A stretch of 6,384 bases of DNA from Dehalococcoidia bacterium (lineage in GTDB: Bacteria > Chloroflexota > Dehalococcoidia > SZUA-161 > SpSt-899). The stretch covers positions 1-6,384 of the forward strand of contig JALPXT010000073.1 of NCBI GenBank assembly GCA_023271485.1. Reading direction: 5' to 3'. This document shows, in pieces, positions 1 through 6,384 of the stretch; the stretch's first letter is position 1, and each line of letters begins with the position of its first letter. The notes below the pieces were generated by a model. That model was not told the DNA's origin. It did no database searches and worked only from the letters and a program-made list of their open reading frames with translations. The position numbers were made by a program, and so were the translations under genes.

Positions 1-52
1 TGGGTTTGGAGGACAGAACGCCTGCGTGGTCTTCCGAAGGTTTGAGGAATAA
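1..52 (+). CDS. fabF: Beta-ketoacyl-ACP synthase II, C-terminal tail (partial)
   Basis: Only the last 16 codons and the TAA stop (50-52) are in the window; the gene enters from the left. The frame beginning at base 2 reads GFGGQNACVVFRRFEE and then stops. A glycine-rich GFGG(H/Q/T)N motif followed by a short hydrophobic strand and a charged end is the hallmark C terminus of FabF-type condensing enzymes, where this segment lies near the active site. FabF elongates acyl-ACP by condensation with malonyl-ACP in cytoplasmic fatty acid synthesis. The call rests on this short motif alone, so FabB, or a polyketide-type ketosynthase, remains possible. The gene converges on the minus-strand operon and is probably unrelated to it in function. 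Confidence 0.72.
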   Translation, partial: GFGGQNACVVFRRFEE

Positions 53-67
53 CCGTTCACCCGGCAA

Positions 68-94
68 GCTAGTCGGCAGTTGCTAGTCGGCAGT
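68..94. repeat. 14-bp tandem direct repeat, two copies
   Basis: The 13-base word GCTAGTCGGCAGT occurs at 68-80 and again at 82-94, separated by a single T, giving a period of 14. It lies just after the fabF-like stop, in the convergent gap. No gene or known binding site is recognised here. It may be a simple slippage duplication or part of a dispersed intergenic repeat. Confidence 0.75.
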
Positions 95-122
95 CGTGCC
101 TCCCTTTGCGGCTTTCCGAGGT

Positions 123-167
123 GTGAAGGAATCCTTTCCTTCACTGACTGCGGAGGGAAAGGATTCC
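123..167. terminator. Terminator-like inverted repeat in the convergent gap
   Basis: A perfect 12-base inverted repeat pairs 128-139 with 156-167. It extends inward by a G-T wobble and two further pairs to about 15 pairs closing a 10-base loop (143-152). A second, overlapping hairpin of 9 perfect pairs (123-131 with 136-144) closes a TCCT loop, so the two cannot form together. The position, between two genes that end towards each other (stops at 52 and 229), suits a shared bidirectional terminator. Neither side is followed by a convincing T-run in the direction of transcription, so it is not a textbook intrinsic terminator. It could instead protect 3' ends, or be a remnant of a small repeat element. 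Confidence 0.5.
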
Positions 168-228
168 CTGACAGTTTATAAGCAAAGTCTCTAAAATCAT
201 CCTTAACTGAATTGCGCGCTGTGTATGT

Positions 229-984
229 TCAGTCTGACGATTGGTCTTTAGGTCTCCGCTGTGCTCCGAGCCAGTAAAGATATCCAGCTAGCAGTAGAAT
301 GCAGGACAGCCCTATAAAAACCACGTTCCAAGGCATATCTCTTATATGGTCAAGCATCAAAAGTTCAAGATTGCGAGAAAGAAATGCAATAGCAGCAGCA
401 GTAACGAGTGCGCCGACGATAGCTAAGATTAACACAAGGTAACTATAGAAAGTCACACTCTCCATATCGACAGGGTTAGCCCCCCGGTTTGCCAAGTTGT
501 GTCGTGCTTGCTTAATTATATGCAGATGATTGAGGACGACGTAGCCGGTGATTATTAGAACTCCCAACCCTAACATTTCATAGAAACCGGGACCTGTATT
601 GAATCCCGATCCTAAAATGCCGAGCCAGTTCACGATATTGTAACTTAGGGTGGGAGGCAGCGGCAGTGAGGTGACAACCCAAGCGAAAATGCCAAGCCAG
701 TCCACGGTATTGTAACTTAGAAGGGAAGGCAGTGATAACGAGGCGACCCACTGGACGAACTCGTCGCTGGGACCACCTCTAAAGGTTATGTTGAATACGC
801 CGACAACGGATAACAGTCCCCAGAGTATAATAGGGATATAGTATATAGGAAGATTGACAGCTTCCCCAAATTCCTTGACCCAACTATAGATACCGGAGTT
901 GATGAAGGCATAGGTGCCACTACCACTAAGGGCAGCAATCAGCATCAGTTCGACGATGCTAATCACAGTAATATGAGACCTCAT
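229..984 (-). CDS. Unrecognised five-helix membrane protein, operon-distal
   Basis: I do not recognise the family of this 251-residue protein. Hydrophobic segments at about 7-28, 47-68, 137-157, 179-202 and 219-241 predict five membrane helices, ending in a short charged tail (QRRPKDQSSD). Residues 77-124 contain two copies of a 24-residue unit (LSYNTVDWLGI and LSYNIVNWLGI), encoded by a 72-bp tandem duplication. The start at 984 is chosen because its ATG overlaps the DUF58 stop as ATGA, the same arrangement as at the MoxR gene. Its ribosome site is weak (AGG about 10 bases upstream). An in-frame ATG at 1041 would add 19 hydrophilic residues but has no ribosome site. As last gene of the MoxR/DUF58 operon it is probably a membrane accessory of that system; this is inferred from context only. 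Confidence 0.8.
   Translation of the reverse strand: MRSHITVISIVELMLIAALSGSGTYAFINSGIYSWVKEFGEAVNLPIYYIPIILWGLLSVVGVFNITFRGGPSDEFVQWVASLSLPSLLSYNTVDWLGIFAWVVTSLPLPPTLSYNIVNWLGILGSGFNTGPGFYEMLGLGVLIITGYVVLNHLHIIKQARHNLANRGANPVDMESVTFYSYLVLILAIVGALVTAAAIAFLSRNLELLMLDHIRDMPWNVVFIGLSCILLLAGYLYWLGAQRRPKDQSSD
614..757 (-). repeat. 72-bp in-frame tandem duplication inside the distal membrane gene
   Basis: Bases 614-685 and 686-757 are two adjacent copies of a 72-base unit. The first 35 aligned bases differ at three positions, the next 27 at about ten, and the last ten no longer align well. The period is exactly 24 codons, so the frame is kept. At protein level the shared pattern is SLP-x(2-3)-LSYN-x-V-[DN]-WLGI. 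The divergence shows it is old rather than an assembly error. Confidence 0.88.
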
Positions 985-2288
985 TTTGTCTTTACCTGCC
1001 TCAGTAAAGTTGTGCTGAAGTTCTCCTGTCTGGGGTTCCATTCCAGGATAGAGGCGCCCATTCGCCGTAGCTGTTGTACCAGAGGTCTGGTCTTAAGCTG
1101 CAGCATTAGTGCTGTGTTATCATCATACTGGTCTAGCCTGGGGATGACATGGTAACCAGCTACACTGACCACCATCACTGGCAGTTTGCGCCGCCTTCGA
1201 CCACGGAGCTGGCGCAGTTTGGTGACACCGGGCACTACAGTGTCACTGTAATTACTATCCAGCCTGGTGATTATGATACATAATGGATTATACCCCAGGA
1301 GATAACGGCGGCATTTCTCAATAGCTCTGGGAAATTCATCAAACTGATCGGTGGTCTTTAATTTAATTAATCCCTGAGATATCCTGAGGAATTGTTTTTT
1401 GCCGGCATCGGGATAGAAGAGTTTATTTCCGTCGTTATAGATATACATACCCACGCGATAGCCACGATCTATGAAATAATAGACCACACCGTTAGCTGCT
1501 TCCAGGCAATATTCAAAGGCATTTTCGATATCAGTGCCGACTTCCAGAGATGAGGAAGCGTCCAGGAAGAGCCAGACGGCTTTCTTACCTTCTACCTCAT
1601 ATTCGTTGACGAGGGGCCAGAGTTGACCTTGAGCAGCCCTGCGTGCAGTGGCTTTCCAGTTGATGTTCTTGACTGGGTCGCCGTGGACATAGCTCCTGAT
1701 CTCCCGAAAATCGGTGGTGGCCACTCCTATCTTCGCGATGTCGATCACCGGGAAGGGGGAGGTGGCAATGCCGGGCACACCTCTTATCCGCCTCAAGTTC
1801 AGAATTTTGGGCTGCACCAACAGCTCTACAGGTTCTCCCAGTATGCCTTGCCGTGTTTGTGTCAGCCCCAAGGGATGACGAGCTTCCCACTTAACCGGGG
1901 GCAAGATGTAACTACCCCGTTTGACACAGCGTATCTTGTAGGAGAAGGTAAAGGTTCGGGAACGCCAACCTTTCCAGTTGACCTTCAGGTTATTGCCGTC
2001 GGCTAGGACAAAGTGTCCGGGTAGCTCTTGAAAGAGTGAGACGACGCCGAAGCCATCGCTTACAGTGACCTCCCAGGCAATCTCTACCACATCTCCCAAC
2101 CAAATGAGAGATTTGATCTCACTGGCACGGATACTGAGGCGTCTTGGTGGCTCAGTAAGAAGCCCGATAAGGAGCAGGCTCAAGGGTATCAGGCTCATAG
2201 CCAAAATAATCAGGTTACCTACGAGTAACCCAGCTAACAACAGACCTGTAAAAAGAGCTATTAACTTGGTGGAATGTGTGGTCAGCAT
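981..2288 (-). CDS. DUF58 family protein with vWA-like domain
   Basis: This 435-residue protein starts with two hydrophobic segments (about 8-26 and 27-46) that should anchor it in the membrane. A beta-rich stretch follows (about 51-160), ending in the family-typical RGSYILPP and HPLGL. The DUF58 core is at about 192-275: DFREIRSYVHGDPVKNINWK matches the family signature (RE..Y..GD..k.I.W..tAR). DASSS at 243-247 fits a vWA metal-ion (DxSxS) site. A basic run (RGRRRR) occurs near 362-367. DUF58 proteins are regular partners of MoxR ATPases, and the vWA-like part is thought to be the ATPase's adaptor or target. The start at 2288 lies 4 bases past the moxR stop, with an AAGGT ribosome site 7 bases upstream. 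The length is normal for the family. The exact role is not known. Confidence 0.94.
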   Translation of the reverse strand: MLTTHSTKLIALFTGLLLAGLLVGNLIILAMSLIPLSLLLIGLLTEPPRRLSIRASEIKSLIWLGDVVEIAWEVTVSDGFGVVSLFQELPGHFVLADGNNLKVNWKGWRSRTFTFSYKIRCVKRGSYILPPVKWEARHPLGLTQTRQGILGEPVELLVQPKILNLRRIRGVPGIATSPFPVIDIAKIGVATTDFREIRSYVHGDPVKNINWKATARRAAQGQLWPLVNEYEVEGKKAVWLFLDASSSLEVGTDIENAFEYCLEAANGVVYYFIDRGYRVGMYIYNDGNKLFYPDAGKKQFLRISQGLIKLKTTDQFDEFPRAIEKCRRYLLGYNPLCIIITRLDSNYSDTVVPGVTKLRQLRGRRRRKLPVMVVSVAGYHVIPRLDQYDDNTALMLQLKTRPLVQQLRRMGASILEWNPRQENFSTTLLRQVKTK

Positions 2289-2292
2289 TATT

Positions 2293-3273
2293 TTACCTTG
2301 GAGAGAATTCTATGGGTGCTGGAATACCTTCTACAATTTCTTCAACCACCTGATTTGGACTGAGTCCCTCAAGAGACTCCTCGATGTTAAGGATAATGCG
2401 ATGTGCCAGAGTATCTATGGTAAAAATTTTCACATCGTCGGGAGTCACGAAGTCTCGCCCATGGATGAGAGCCATAGCCCGGGAGACCTTAAGTAAGGAC
2501 AGGCCACCCCGCGGACTCGCTCCTATCTCTATCTTGGGATGCTCTCTGGTGGCTCGTACTACCTGGCTTACGTAATCGAGGATGGATTTGTCTATATATA
2601 TTTGGTGCTCCACCAACTCTTGGAGAGCTGAGAATTGCCCGGCAGAAATAATAGGCTTAACGTCTATGGTGGGGTCATCTTTGTGCCACTTTATGCGGCG
2701 TGTCAGAATGGTGCTTTCCTCTTCTAGAGACTGGGCGTAACCAGTGGACATCTTGAGCATGAAACGGTCCAGTTGAGCTTCAGGGAGGGGATAGGTTCCT
2801 TCTTGCTCAATAGGATTTTGAGTGCCTAACACGAAGAAAGGTGGCTCCAGAGTGTTGGTTTCACCATCTATGGTGACCTGGTGTTCTTCCATTGCCTCCA
2901 GTAAGGCTGCCTGTGTCTTTGGGGGTGTGCGATTGATCTCATCGGCTAGCAACACGTGGGTAAAGATAGGCCCTCTGACCAGTTCGAATTGAGAGTCTTG
3001 CTGTCGCCATATCCTGGTGCCTACAATATCGGCGGGAAGAAGATCAGGAGTAAACTGGATGCGGGTATATTTGCAGCCGATGACCTTGGCAAAAACCTTG
3101 GCTAGCAGGGTCTTGCCCAGACCAGGGTAGTCTTCGAAAAGGACATGACCATTGGCCAAGCCGGCTGCCAGAAGCTTTCGTAGCAGCAGCTTATTTCCCA
3201 CAAAAACCGCAGCCACAGCCTCCACAATCTGTTCGCAAACTCCATTGGCTTCAACCAGGCTTACTTTCTTCAT
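2293..3273 (-). CDS. MoxR family AAA+ ATPase
   Basis: This is a 326-residue cytoplasmic AAA+ ATPase of normal MoxR length. Visible motifs are a P-loop EDYPGLGKT (47-55), Walker B LLADEIN (108-114), the MoxR-typical TQAALLEAMEE (120-130), sensor 1 within GTQNPIEQEGTYPLPEAQLD (150-169, Asn153), the arginine finger at LDRF (Arg170) and sensor 2 at GASPRGG (Arg255). MoxR proteins form ring-like assemblies that use ATP to remodel partners, commonly vWA-containing ones; the adjacent DUF58 protein is the expected partner. The start at 3273 is preferred over an in-frame ATG at 3411. It has an AAAGGAG site 7 bases upstream and overlaps the previous stop as ATGA, while the 46 extra residues do not look like MoxR and lie inside the upstream gene. 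All catalytic motifs are intact. Confidence 0.97.
   Translation of the reverse strand: MKKVSLVEANGVCEQIVEAVAAVFVGNKLLLRKLLAAGLANGHVLFEDYPGLGKTLLAKVFAKVIGCKYTRIQFTPDLLPADIVGTRIWRQQDSQFELVRGPIFTHVLLADEINRTPPKTQAALLEAMEEHQVTIDGETNTLEPPFFVLGTQNPIEQEGTYPLPEAQLDRFMLKMSTGYAQSLEEESTILTRRIKWHKDDPTIDVKPIISAGQFSALQELVEHQIYIDKSILDYVSQVVRATREHPKIEIGASPRGGLSLLKVSRAMALIHGRDFVTPDDVKIFTIDTLAHRIILNIEESLEGLSPNQVVEEIVEGIPAPIEFSPR
2295..2299 (-). promoter_or_regulatory. Ribosome binding site of the DUF58 gene
   Basis: On the minus strand this reads AAGGT, with the AAGG core 7 bases before the ATG at 2288. It lies across the moxR stop codon (2293-2295), so ribosomes ending moxR would cover it, consistent with coupled translation. 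Confidence 0.6.
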
Positions 3274-4487
3274 ACGTCTGCTCCTTTCATTTGTTGGTAT
3301 GCGGGGTAGACAATAGTTTTCAGATTTTCTATTATTCCGTCGAGAATACGCTGGCGATTTTCCTGGTTCTGTCCTAAGATACGCCGCTGCTCCCAACCGA
3401 AGGCAAACCAAGGTAGTCCCGTGTCGTGGTGGTTTATAAGGGGATGCAGGATTCGATTTAGTTCATCTATATGGAGTCCGTTGTCGTTCAGGAGCAGCGT
3501 CAGATAAATAAGGAGAGCGTCCCGGTCACCTTCCCTTACGAAGCGCTGCTGGATGTTACCCAGATGGATGAAATCCAGGCCTTGCCGGTTAGCTATCTGC
3601 TGCTCGTGTTTTTGCCAGTCGGCTTCTTGAAGTAATATCGAGTAACGTGTTTGGAGACCTGATCTGATGCCGGCGAAGAGTCGCCAGGCCGCGAAGCATA
3701 CTACAGCCCATTCGATAAGTGGGGCATGAGGGAATATGCCAACGATAGCGGGACGAACAAAGAGGATATAAGTAGCTATCAATGCTCCCAAAATGAATTT
3801 TCCGCGTTGGGACTGCCTCAGCCAACGGGAAGCATCGGCTATGAAAGGATTCTTGAGCTTCTCGCCATAAGTACCGACGTTGGATATTGCCATCGCAAGC
3901 ATCCCTGCAAGAAGAACCAGCCCCAGCTTGTTCATAGGAGCCCAAAAGCCGGAGAAGGCCGCCAGAACCTGCCACAGACTATAGCCGACAAGGAATTGCC
4001 CCAAGGCATTAGCTGGGGGATAAACTTGTCGCCCCCATGGCAATTCGGTGAAGAGGCCTGCCAGCTTACTCAGAGTGTAACCGATGAAGAATAGAATGAC
4101 ATAACCAGTGGTGTTGCTCAATGTAGAGAATAACCATTCGAATCCTTCCAGTGCCGGGATACGGGTGAAGAGCATAGCCTTTCCCAGAACATGGTAACAG
4201 AAGAAAGAGAAGGCTATCCCGTTGAAAACATAGGCAGCAGCCTGTCCAAAATATGAGGGTAGATAAGAGGGTAAAAAAGTATTGCTCAGGCGAGAAAAGA
4301 GACGGAAGATATAGTAGCCCAGGAGCGCGACCATCAGAAAACTCAGATCCAGGCCCAATTTGCTGGAAACGGGCCCGGTAGCGGACAAAAGATAAATGAC
4401 TACTCCGCAAGCTACCGCGGTGAAAAGTAGGGGTCGTATAGCTTGTCCGACACTAGGTTGATAGCTTTCCTGGGAGCTTTCCTCCAT
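3270..4487 (-). CDS. Unrecognised eight-helix membrane protein
   Basis: I do not recognise the family of this 405-residue protein. Hydrophobic segments at about 18-38, 44-65, 86-106, 126-147, 160-182, 187-205, 229-252 and 256-275 predict about eight membrane helices. A soluble tail of some 130 residues (276-405) follows and should be cytoplasmic. The tail is mostly helical and charged, including HLGNIQQRFVREGDRDALL and LHIDELNRILHPLINHHD. No catalytic motif stands out. The ATG at 4487 has a strong AGAAGGAG site 10 bases upstream even though it lies 35 bases inside the transglutaminase gene. Its TGA overlaps the MoxR start as ATGA. Its place between the transglutaminase and MoxR suggests a membrane subunit of the same system whose tail may contact MoxR. 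That role is inferred from position only. Confidence 0.88.
   Translation of the reverse strand: MEESSQESYQPSVGQAIRPLLFTAVACGVVIYLLSATGPVSSKLGLDLSFLMVALLGYYIFRLFSRLSNTFLPSYLPSYFGQAAAYVFNGIAFSFFCYHVLGKAMLFTRIPALEGFEWLFSTLSNTTGYVILFFIGYTLSKLAGLFTELPWGRQVYPPANALGQFLVGYSLWQVLAAFSGFWAPMNKLGLVLLAGMLAMAISNVGTYGEKLKNPFIADASRWLRQSQRGKFILGALIATYILFVRPAIVGIFPHAPLIEWAVVCFAAWRLFAGIRSGLQTRYSILLQEADWQKHEQQIANRQGLDFIHLGNIQQRFVREGDRDALLIYLTLLLNDNGLHIDELNRILHPLINHHDTGLPWFAFGWEQRRILGQNQENRQRILDGIIENLKTIVYPAYQQMKGADV
3281..3287 (-). promoter_or_regulatory. Ribosome binding site deciding the MoxR start
   Basis: On the minus strand this reads AAAGGAG, 7 bases before the ATG at 3273. It lies inside the 3' end of the upstream membrane-protein gene. 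It decides the MoxR start against the longer in-frame alternative at 3411. Confidence 0.82.
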
Positions 4488-6384
4488 GCTCTCTTATCTC
4501 CTTCTGCGCCAGATACATCACCCGGTAATTGCTCCTCTTTATAGTATGAAGGCTATAGTCTGTCTCTTCAAAACAACTTATGACCTTGTCCAATTCTCCC
4601 TCAGGTATACCCTTACCGGCATTGAGCGCCTGGTATTCTATCTCGCGCGGTGTTGATTCCATACTGAGCTCGATGCCCAGGTCACGAAGCCATTTTACCA
4701 GCATCTTGAAGAGGTTAACTATCTCCTCTCGATAATCCACAATACGAAGTGTACGTCGTGCCGAAATATCCTTGATGCCAGGCTCTTCCCTCAACCTAAC
4801 CAGCAGCTCATGTTGCCCCTTCTCGGCAAAGGTGTAATGTAATTGAGCCGTGCCACTTTTGTCCGTGGTTAGTTGGGCTATAAGTTCACTGCCAATATAG
4901 ACCTCTAGCGGCCTGTCTGCAAGTCTATCACCTTGAGGGCTAGTCAGACGGCAGACTATTTCCAGATCATTGTCCAGACCCCAGACATCAGGAAAGGGGC
5001 TCTTAATCTGGGGAAATTCTATGTTGAGGGAAACCTCACGACCTGGTTTCTCTATTTGAGGCAGCGGTGTAGCTTGAGTTTCTGCTGTAGCCTGTACGGC
5101 TATGGGAGCCAAAAGCAGGCGACGTTGCTTTTGCCGCCAATATATGAAGAAGCCGGCGATTCCAGCCAGGGCAAGAGTCAAAACTATTATTAAGTATGAC
5201 CAGGGGAACCCGCCCGGTGCCGGAAAAACTTCAAGCTCGGTTTTAGTGCTGGATTCCCAGTAAAAGGGGATGCTGGAGAATCTAGCTTCTATTTGATAGT
5301 GCCCCACTTCGTCGAAGGTGTGCTCAACCTCGAATGAGCCTTCTTCATCAGTGGTTATTGTATCTCCCACAGATTCGCCGTCAATAAGTATTTCGATCTC
5401 ATGCCCTGGCAGAGGCATATCGGTTATAGTCTCAAACAGGGAGCCCACTATTAGAACTTGCCCACCAACTGTTGCTCCTGCCGCGTCATCTGGGCTTATG
5501 ACGTCTAGCTTGATATCGGTGGGAGTCAGTACTTGAAACACCACTTCCTGGCTTGATTCAAGATAGTAATCTGTGCCAGCGAAACTTGCTTTAACGGTGT
5601 AAGCGCCAGCATCGTTGAGGACTTCTTCCCATTCAAAGTGGCCATCCTCGACGGTGATTAACTCCGCAACCTTTTTATCTGCCAGATAGATATCAATCGG
5701 CTGCCCTACGAGTGGCCGGCCGAATTCCTCGCTAAGATTCCCCTTGATTATTATGGGCTCTTGTACTTTCACTCTTGAAGGCTCCACCTGTAAACTGAGA
5801 TTGGTAGCGGTGACCACTTTTATTATGTGGTTACTCCAGGACTCCTGGTATTGCAGACTACCTATATAGTATGCCAAGACACGATAATCTCCTACATCTT
5901 CTTCTGCAAAGATGATGGCTTCAATGTCGAAGTAGCCTTTAGAGGTTATCCCCTCGCCTATCAGCAAACCGCCCTCGGTTTCCTTTTGGGAGTTAAGAAA
6001 GACCTTCACCCACTGTCCATCAAGAGGACTGCCATCCTCAGTTTGCACGGTGCCCTGAATATTGAAGCTATGTCCTTTTTTGACGACGGGGCTCACGGAG
6101 GTTATTTTGGTTATGGTAGGCAGGCGATCAGGATGGCTGCCGGTGGCATCGAAGGCATACCACCCCACGCCCCCCTTGAACTTGACCTCAGACCAGACAT
6201 GAGTTTGGTCAGCATAAACTCGTTGCTTTTCCATCTGGGGTGTAATGTAAAAGCCGGCTACTAATCTTGCGGGAATGCCTACAGAACGACTTAGGACGAC
6301 AAAGGCTGAATTATAATTAGCACAGCACCCTCTTTTCCCCTCAAACAGGAACCAGTCGTTGGGTTCCCAGCCCTCTGGGGCACG
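4453..6384 (-). CDS. Transglutaminase-like membrane protein with Ig-like repeats and DUF4129 (5' partial)
   Basis: The frame is open to the right edge, so the N terminus is missing; 643 residues are visible. Numbering from the edge, residues 1-85 are the end of a transglutaminase-like (papain-fold) domain. It has GCCANYNSAF (catalytic Cys21), GIPARLVAGF (36-45), THVWSEV (His62) and WYAFDATG (Asp79), so the triad is complete. Three Ig-like beta repeats follow at about 90-190, 191-285 and 286-386. A membrane helix lies at about 393-416, followed by a basic stop (RQKQRR). A fourth Ig-like unit spans about 449-548, and a C-terminal helical DUF4129 domain, with the typical STPREIE, spans about 550-640. 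Related proteins usually have several N-terminal membrane helices, an extracytoplasmic enzyme domain and a cytoplasmic DUF4129 tail. The physiological substrate is unknown; it may be a protease or crosslinking enzyme. An ATG at 6234 is not the start, because it falls between the catalytic Cys and His. Confidence 0.93.
   Translation of the reverse strand, partial: RAPEGWEPNDWFLFEGKRGCCANYNSAFVVLSRSVGIPARLVAGFYITPQMEKQRVYADQTHVWSEVKFKGGVGWYAFDATGSHPDRLPTITKITSVSPVVKKGHSFNIQGTVQTEDGSPLDGQWVKVFLNSQKETEGGLLIGEGITSKGYFDIEAIIFAEEDVGDYRVLAYYIGSLQYQESWSNHIIKVVTATNLSLQVEPSRVKVQEPIIIKGNLSEEFGRPLVGQPIDIYLADKKVAELITVEDGHFEWEEVLNDAGAYTVKASFAGTDYYLESSQEVVFQVLTPTDIKLDVISPDDAAGATVGGQVLIVGSLFETITDMPLPGHEIEILIDGESVGDTITTDEEGSFEVEHTFDEVGHYQIEARFSSIPFYWESSTKTELEVFPAPGGFPWSYLIIVLTLALAGIAGFFIYWRQKQRRLLLAPIAVQATAETQATPLPQIEKPGREVSLNIEFPQIKSPFPDVWGLDNDLEIVCRLTSPQGDRLADRPLEVYIGSELIAQLTTDKSGTAQLHYTFAEKGQHELLVRLREEPGIKDISARRTLRIVDYREEIVNLFKMLVKWLRDLGIELSMESTPREIEYQALNAGKGIPEGELDKVISCFEETDYSLHTIKRSNYRVMYLAQKEIREHGGKLPGKLST
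4498..4505 (-). promoter_or_regulatory. Ribosome binding site within the transglutaminase gene
   Basis: On the minus strand this reads AGAAGGAG, 10 bases before the ATG at 4487. It is embedded in the last codons of the transglutaminase/DUF4129 gene and supports the 35-base overlap between the two reading frames. Confidence 0.8.

Noticed and set aside
53..228. Possible small gene or RNA gene in the convergent gap
   Set aside because: No open frame with a ribosome site and no tRNA-like or known RNA structure is seen; only the direct repeat and hairpins are supported.
2065..2496. Plus-strand open frame of 143 codons
   Set aside because: It runs antisense across the DUF58/moxR junction, both well-supported genes; its product has no recognisable features.
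3109..3141. MoxR P-loop with Asp where the first Gly is expected (EDYPGLGKT)
   Set aside because: E-D-x-P-G-x-G-K-T is a normal variant in MoxR ATPases, so it does not suggest a dead ATPase.
3274..3411. N-terminal extension of MoxR from an ATG at 3411
   Set aside because: The added 46 residues are not MoxR-like, lie entirely inside the upstream gene, and the ATG at 3273 has a good ribosome site and the ATGA overlap.
3589..3975. Minus-strand open frame of 128 codons in another phase
   Set aside because: It lies within the eight-helix membrane protein gene and shows no domain, ribosome site or coherent composition.
4453..6234. Transglutaminase gene starting at the ATG at 6234
   Set aside because: This would remove the catalytic Cys; the frame upstream is open to the edge and encodes the Cys motif and GIPARLVAGF.
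5827..6264. Plus-strand open frame of 145 codons
   Set aside because: It is antisense to the transglutaminase and first Ig-like repeat, which carry clear conserved motifs; shadow frame.

Overview
The window is bacterial and gene-dense, with intermediate GC by eye. It shows five tightly packed minus-strand genes, read from right to left, facing the last few codons of one plus-strand gene at the left edge. No sequence here fixes the taxon. A transglutaminase/DUF4129 - MoxR - DUF58 cluster and the style of the proteins would fit an anaerobic or environmental lineage such as Chloroflexota, but that is only a guess.

Layout. Bases 1-52 are the C-terminal end of a beta-ketoacyl-ACP synthase II (FabF-type) gene on the plus strand. 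Bases 53-228 are the convergent gap between it and the minus-strand operon. The gap holds a 14-bp direct repeat and a strong, terminator-like inverted repeat. Then come, from the distal end of the operon towards its start: an unrecognised five-helix membrane protein (229-984), a DUF58 protein with a vWA-like fold (981-2288), a MoxR-type AAA+ ATPase (2293-3273), an unrecognised eight-helix membrane protein (3270-4487), and a large transglutaminase-like membrane protein with Ig-like repeats and a C-terminal DUF4129 domain (4453-6384). The transglutaminase gene is open at the right edge, so its N terminus and the operon promoter lie outside.

How they fit together. All five minus-strand genes overlap or are separated by at most 4 bases. 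The junctions include two ATGA stop/start overlaps, one 35-base overlap and one 4-base gap, so they should be one translationally coupled transcript. MoxR ATPases with DUF58 and transglutaminase/DUF4129 partners are a known widespread association, thought to be a chaperone-like or envelope-maturation system. MoxR would act in the cytoplasm on the vWA-like DUF58 protein and on the cytoplasmic tail of the membrane transglutaminase, whose papain-like Cys-His-Asp site faces outward. The two membrane proteins at operon positions 2 and 5 are the parts I cannot assign, and they are the likely lineage-specific components.

Most interesting points: the transglutaminase carries three predicted extracytoplasmic Ig-like repeats plus a fourth on the cytoplasmic side just before DUF4129; the last gene contains a diverged 72-bp in-frame tandem duplication; and the convergent gap can form two mutually exclusive hairpins.
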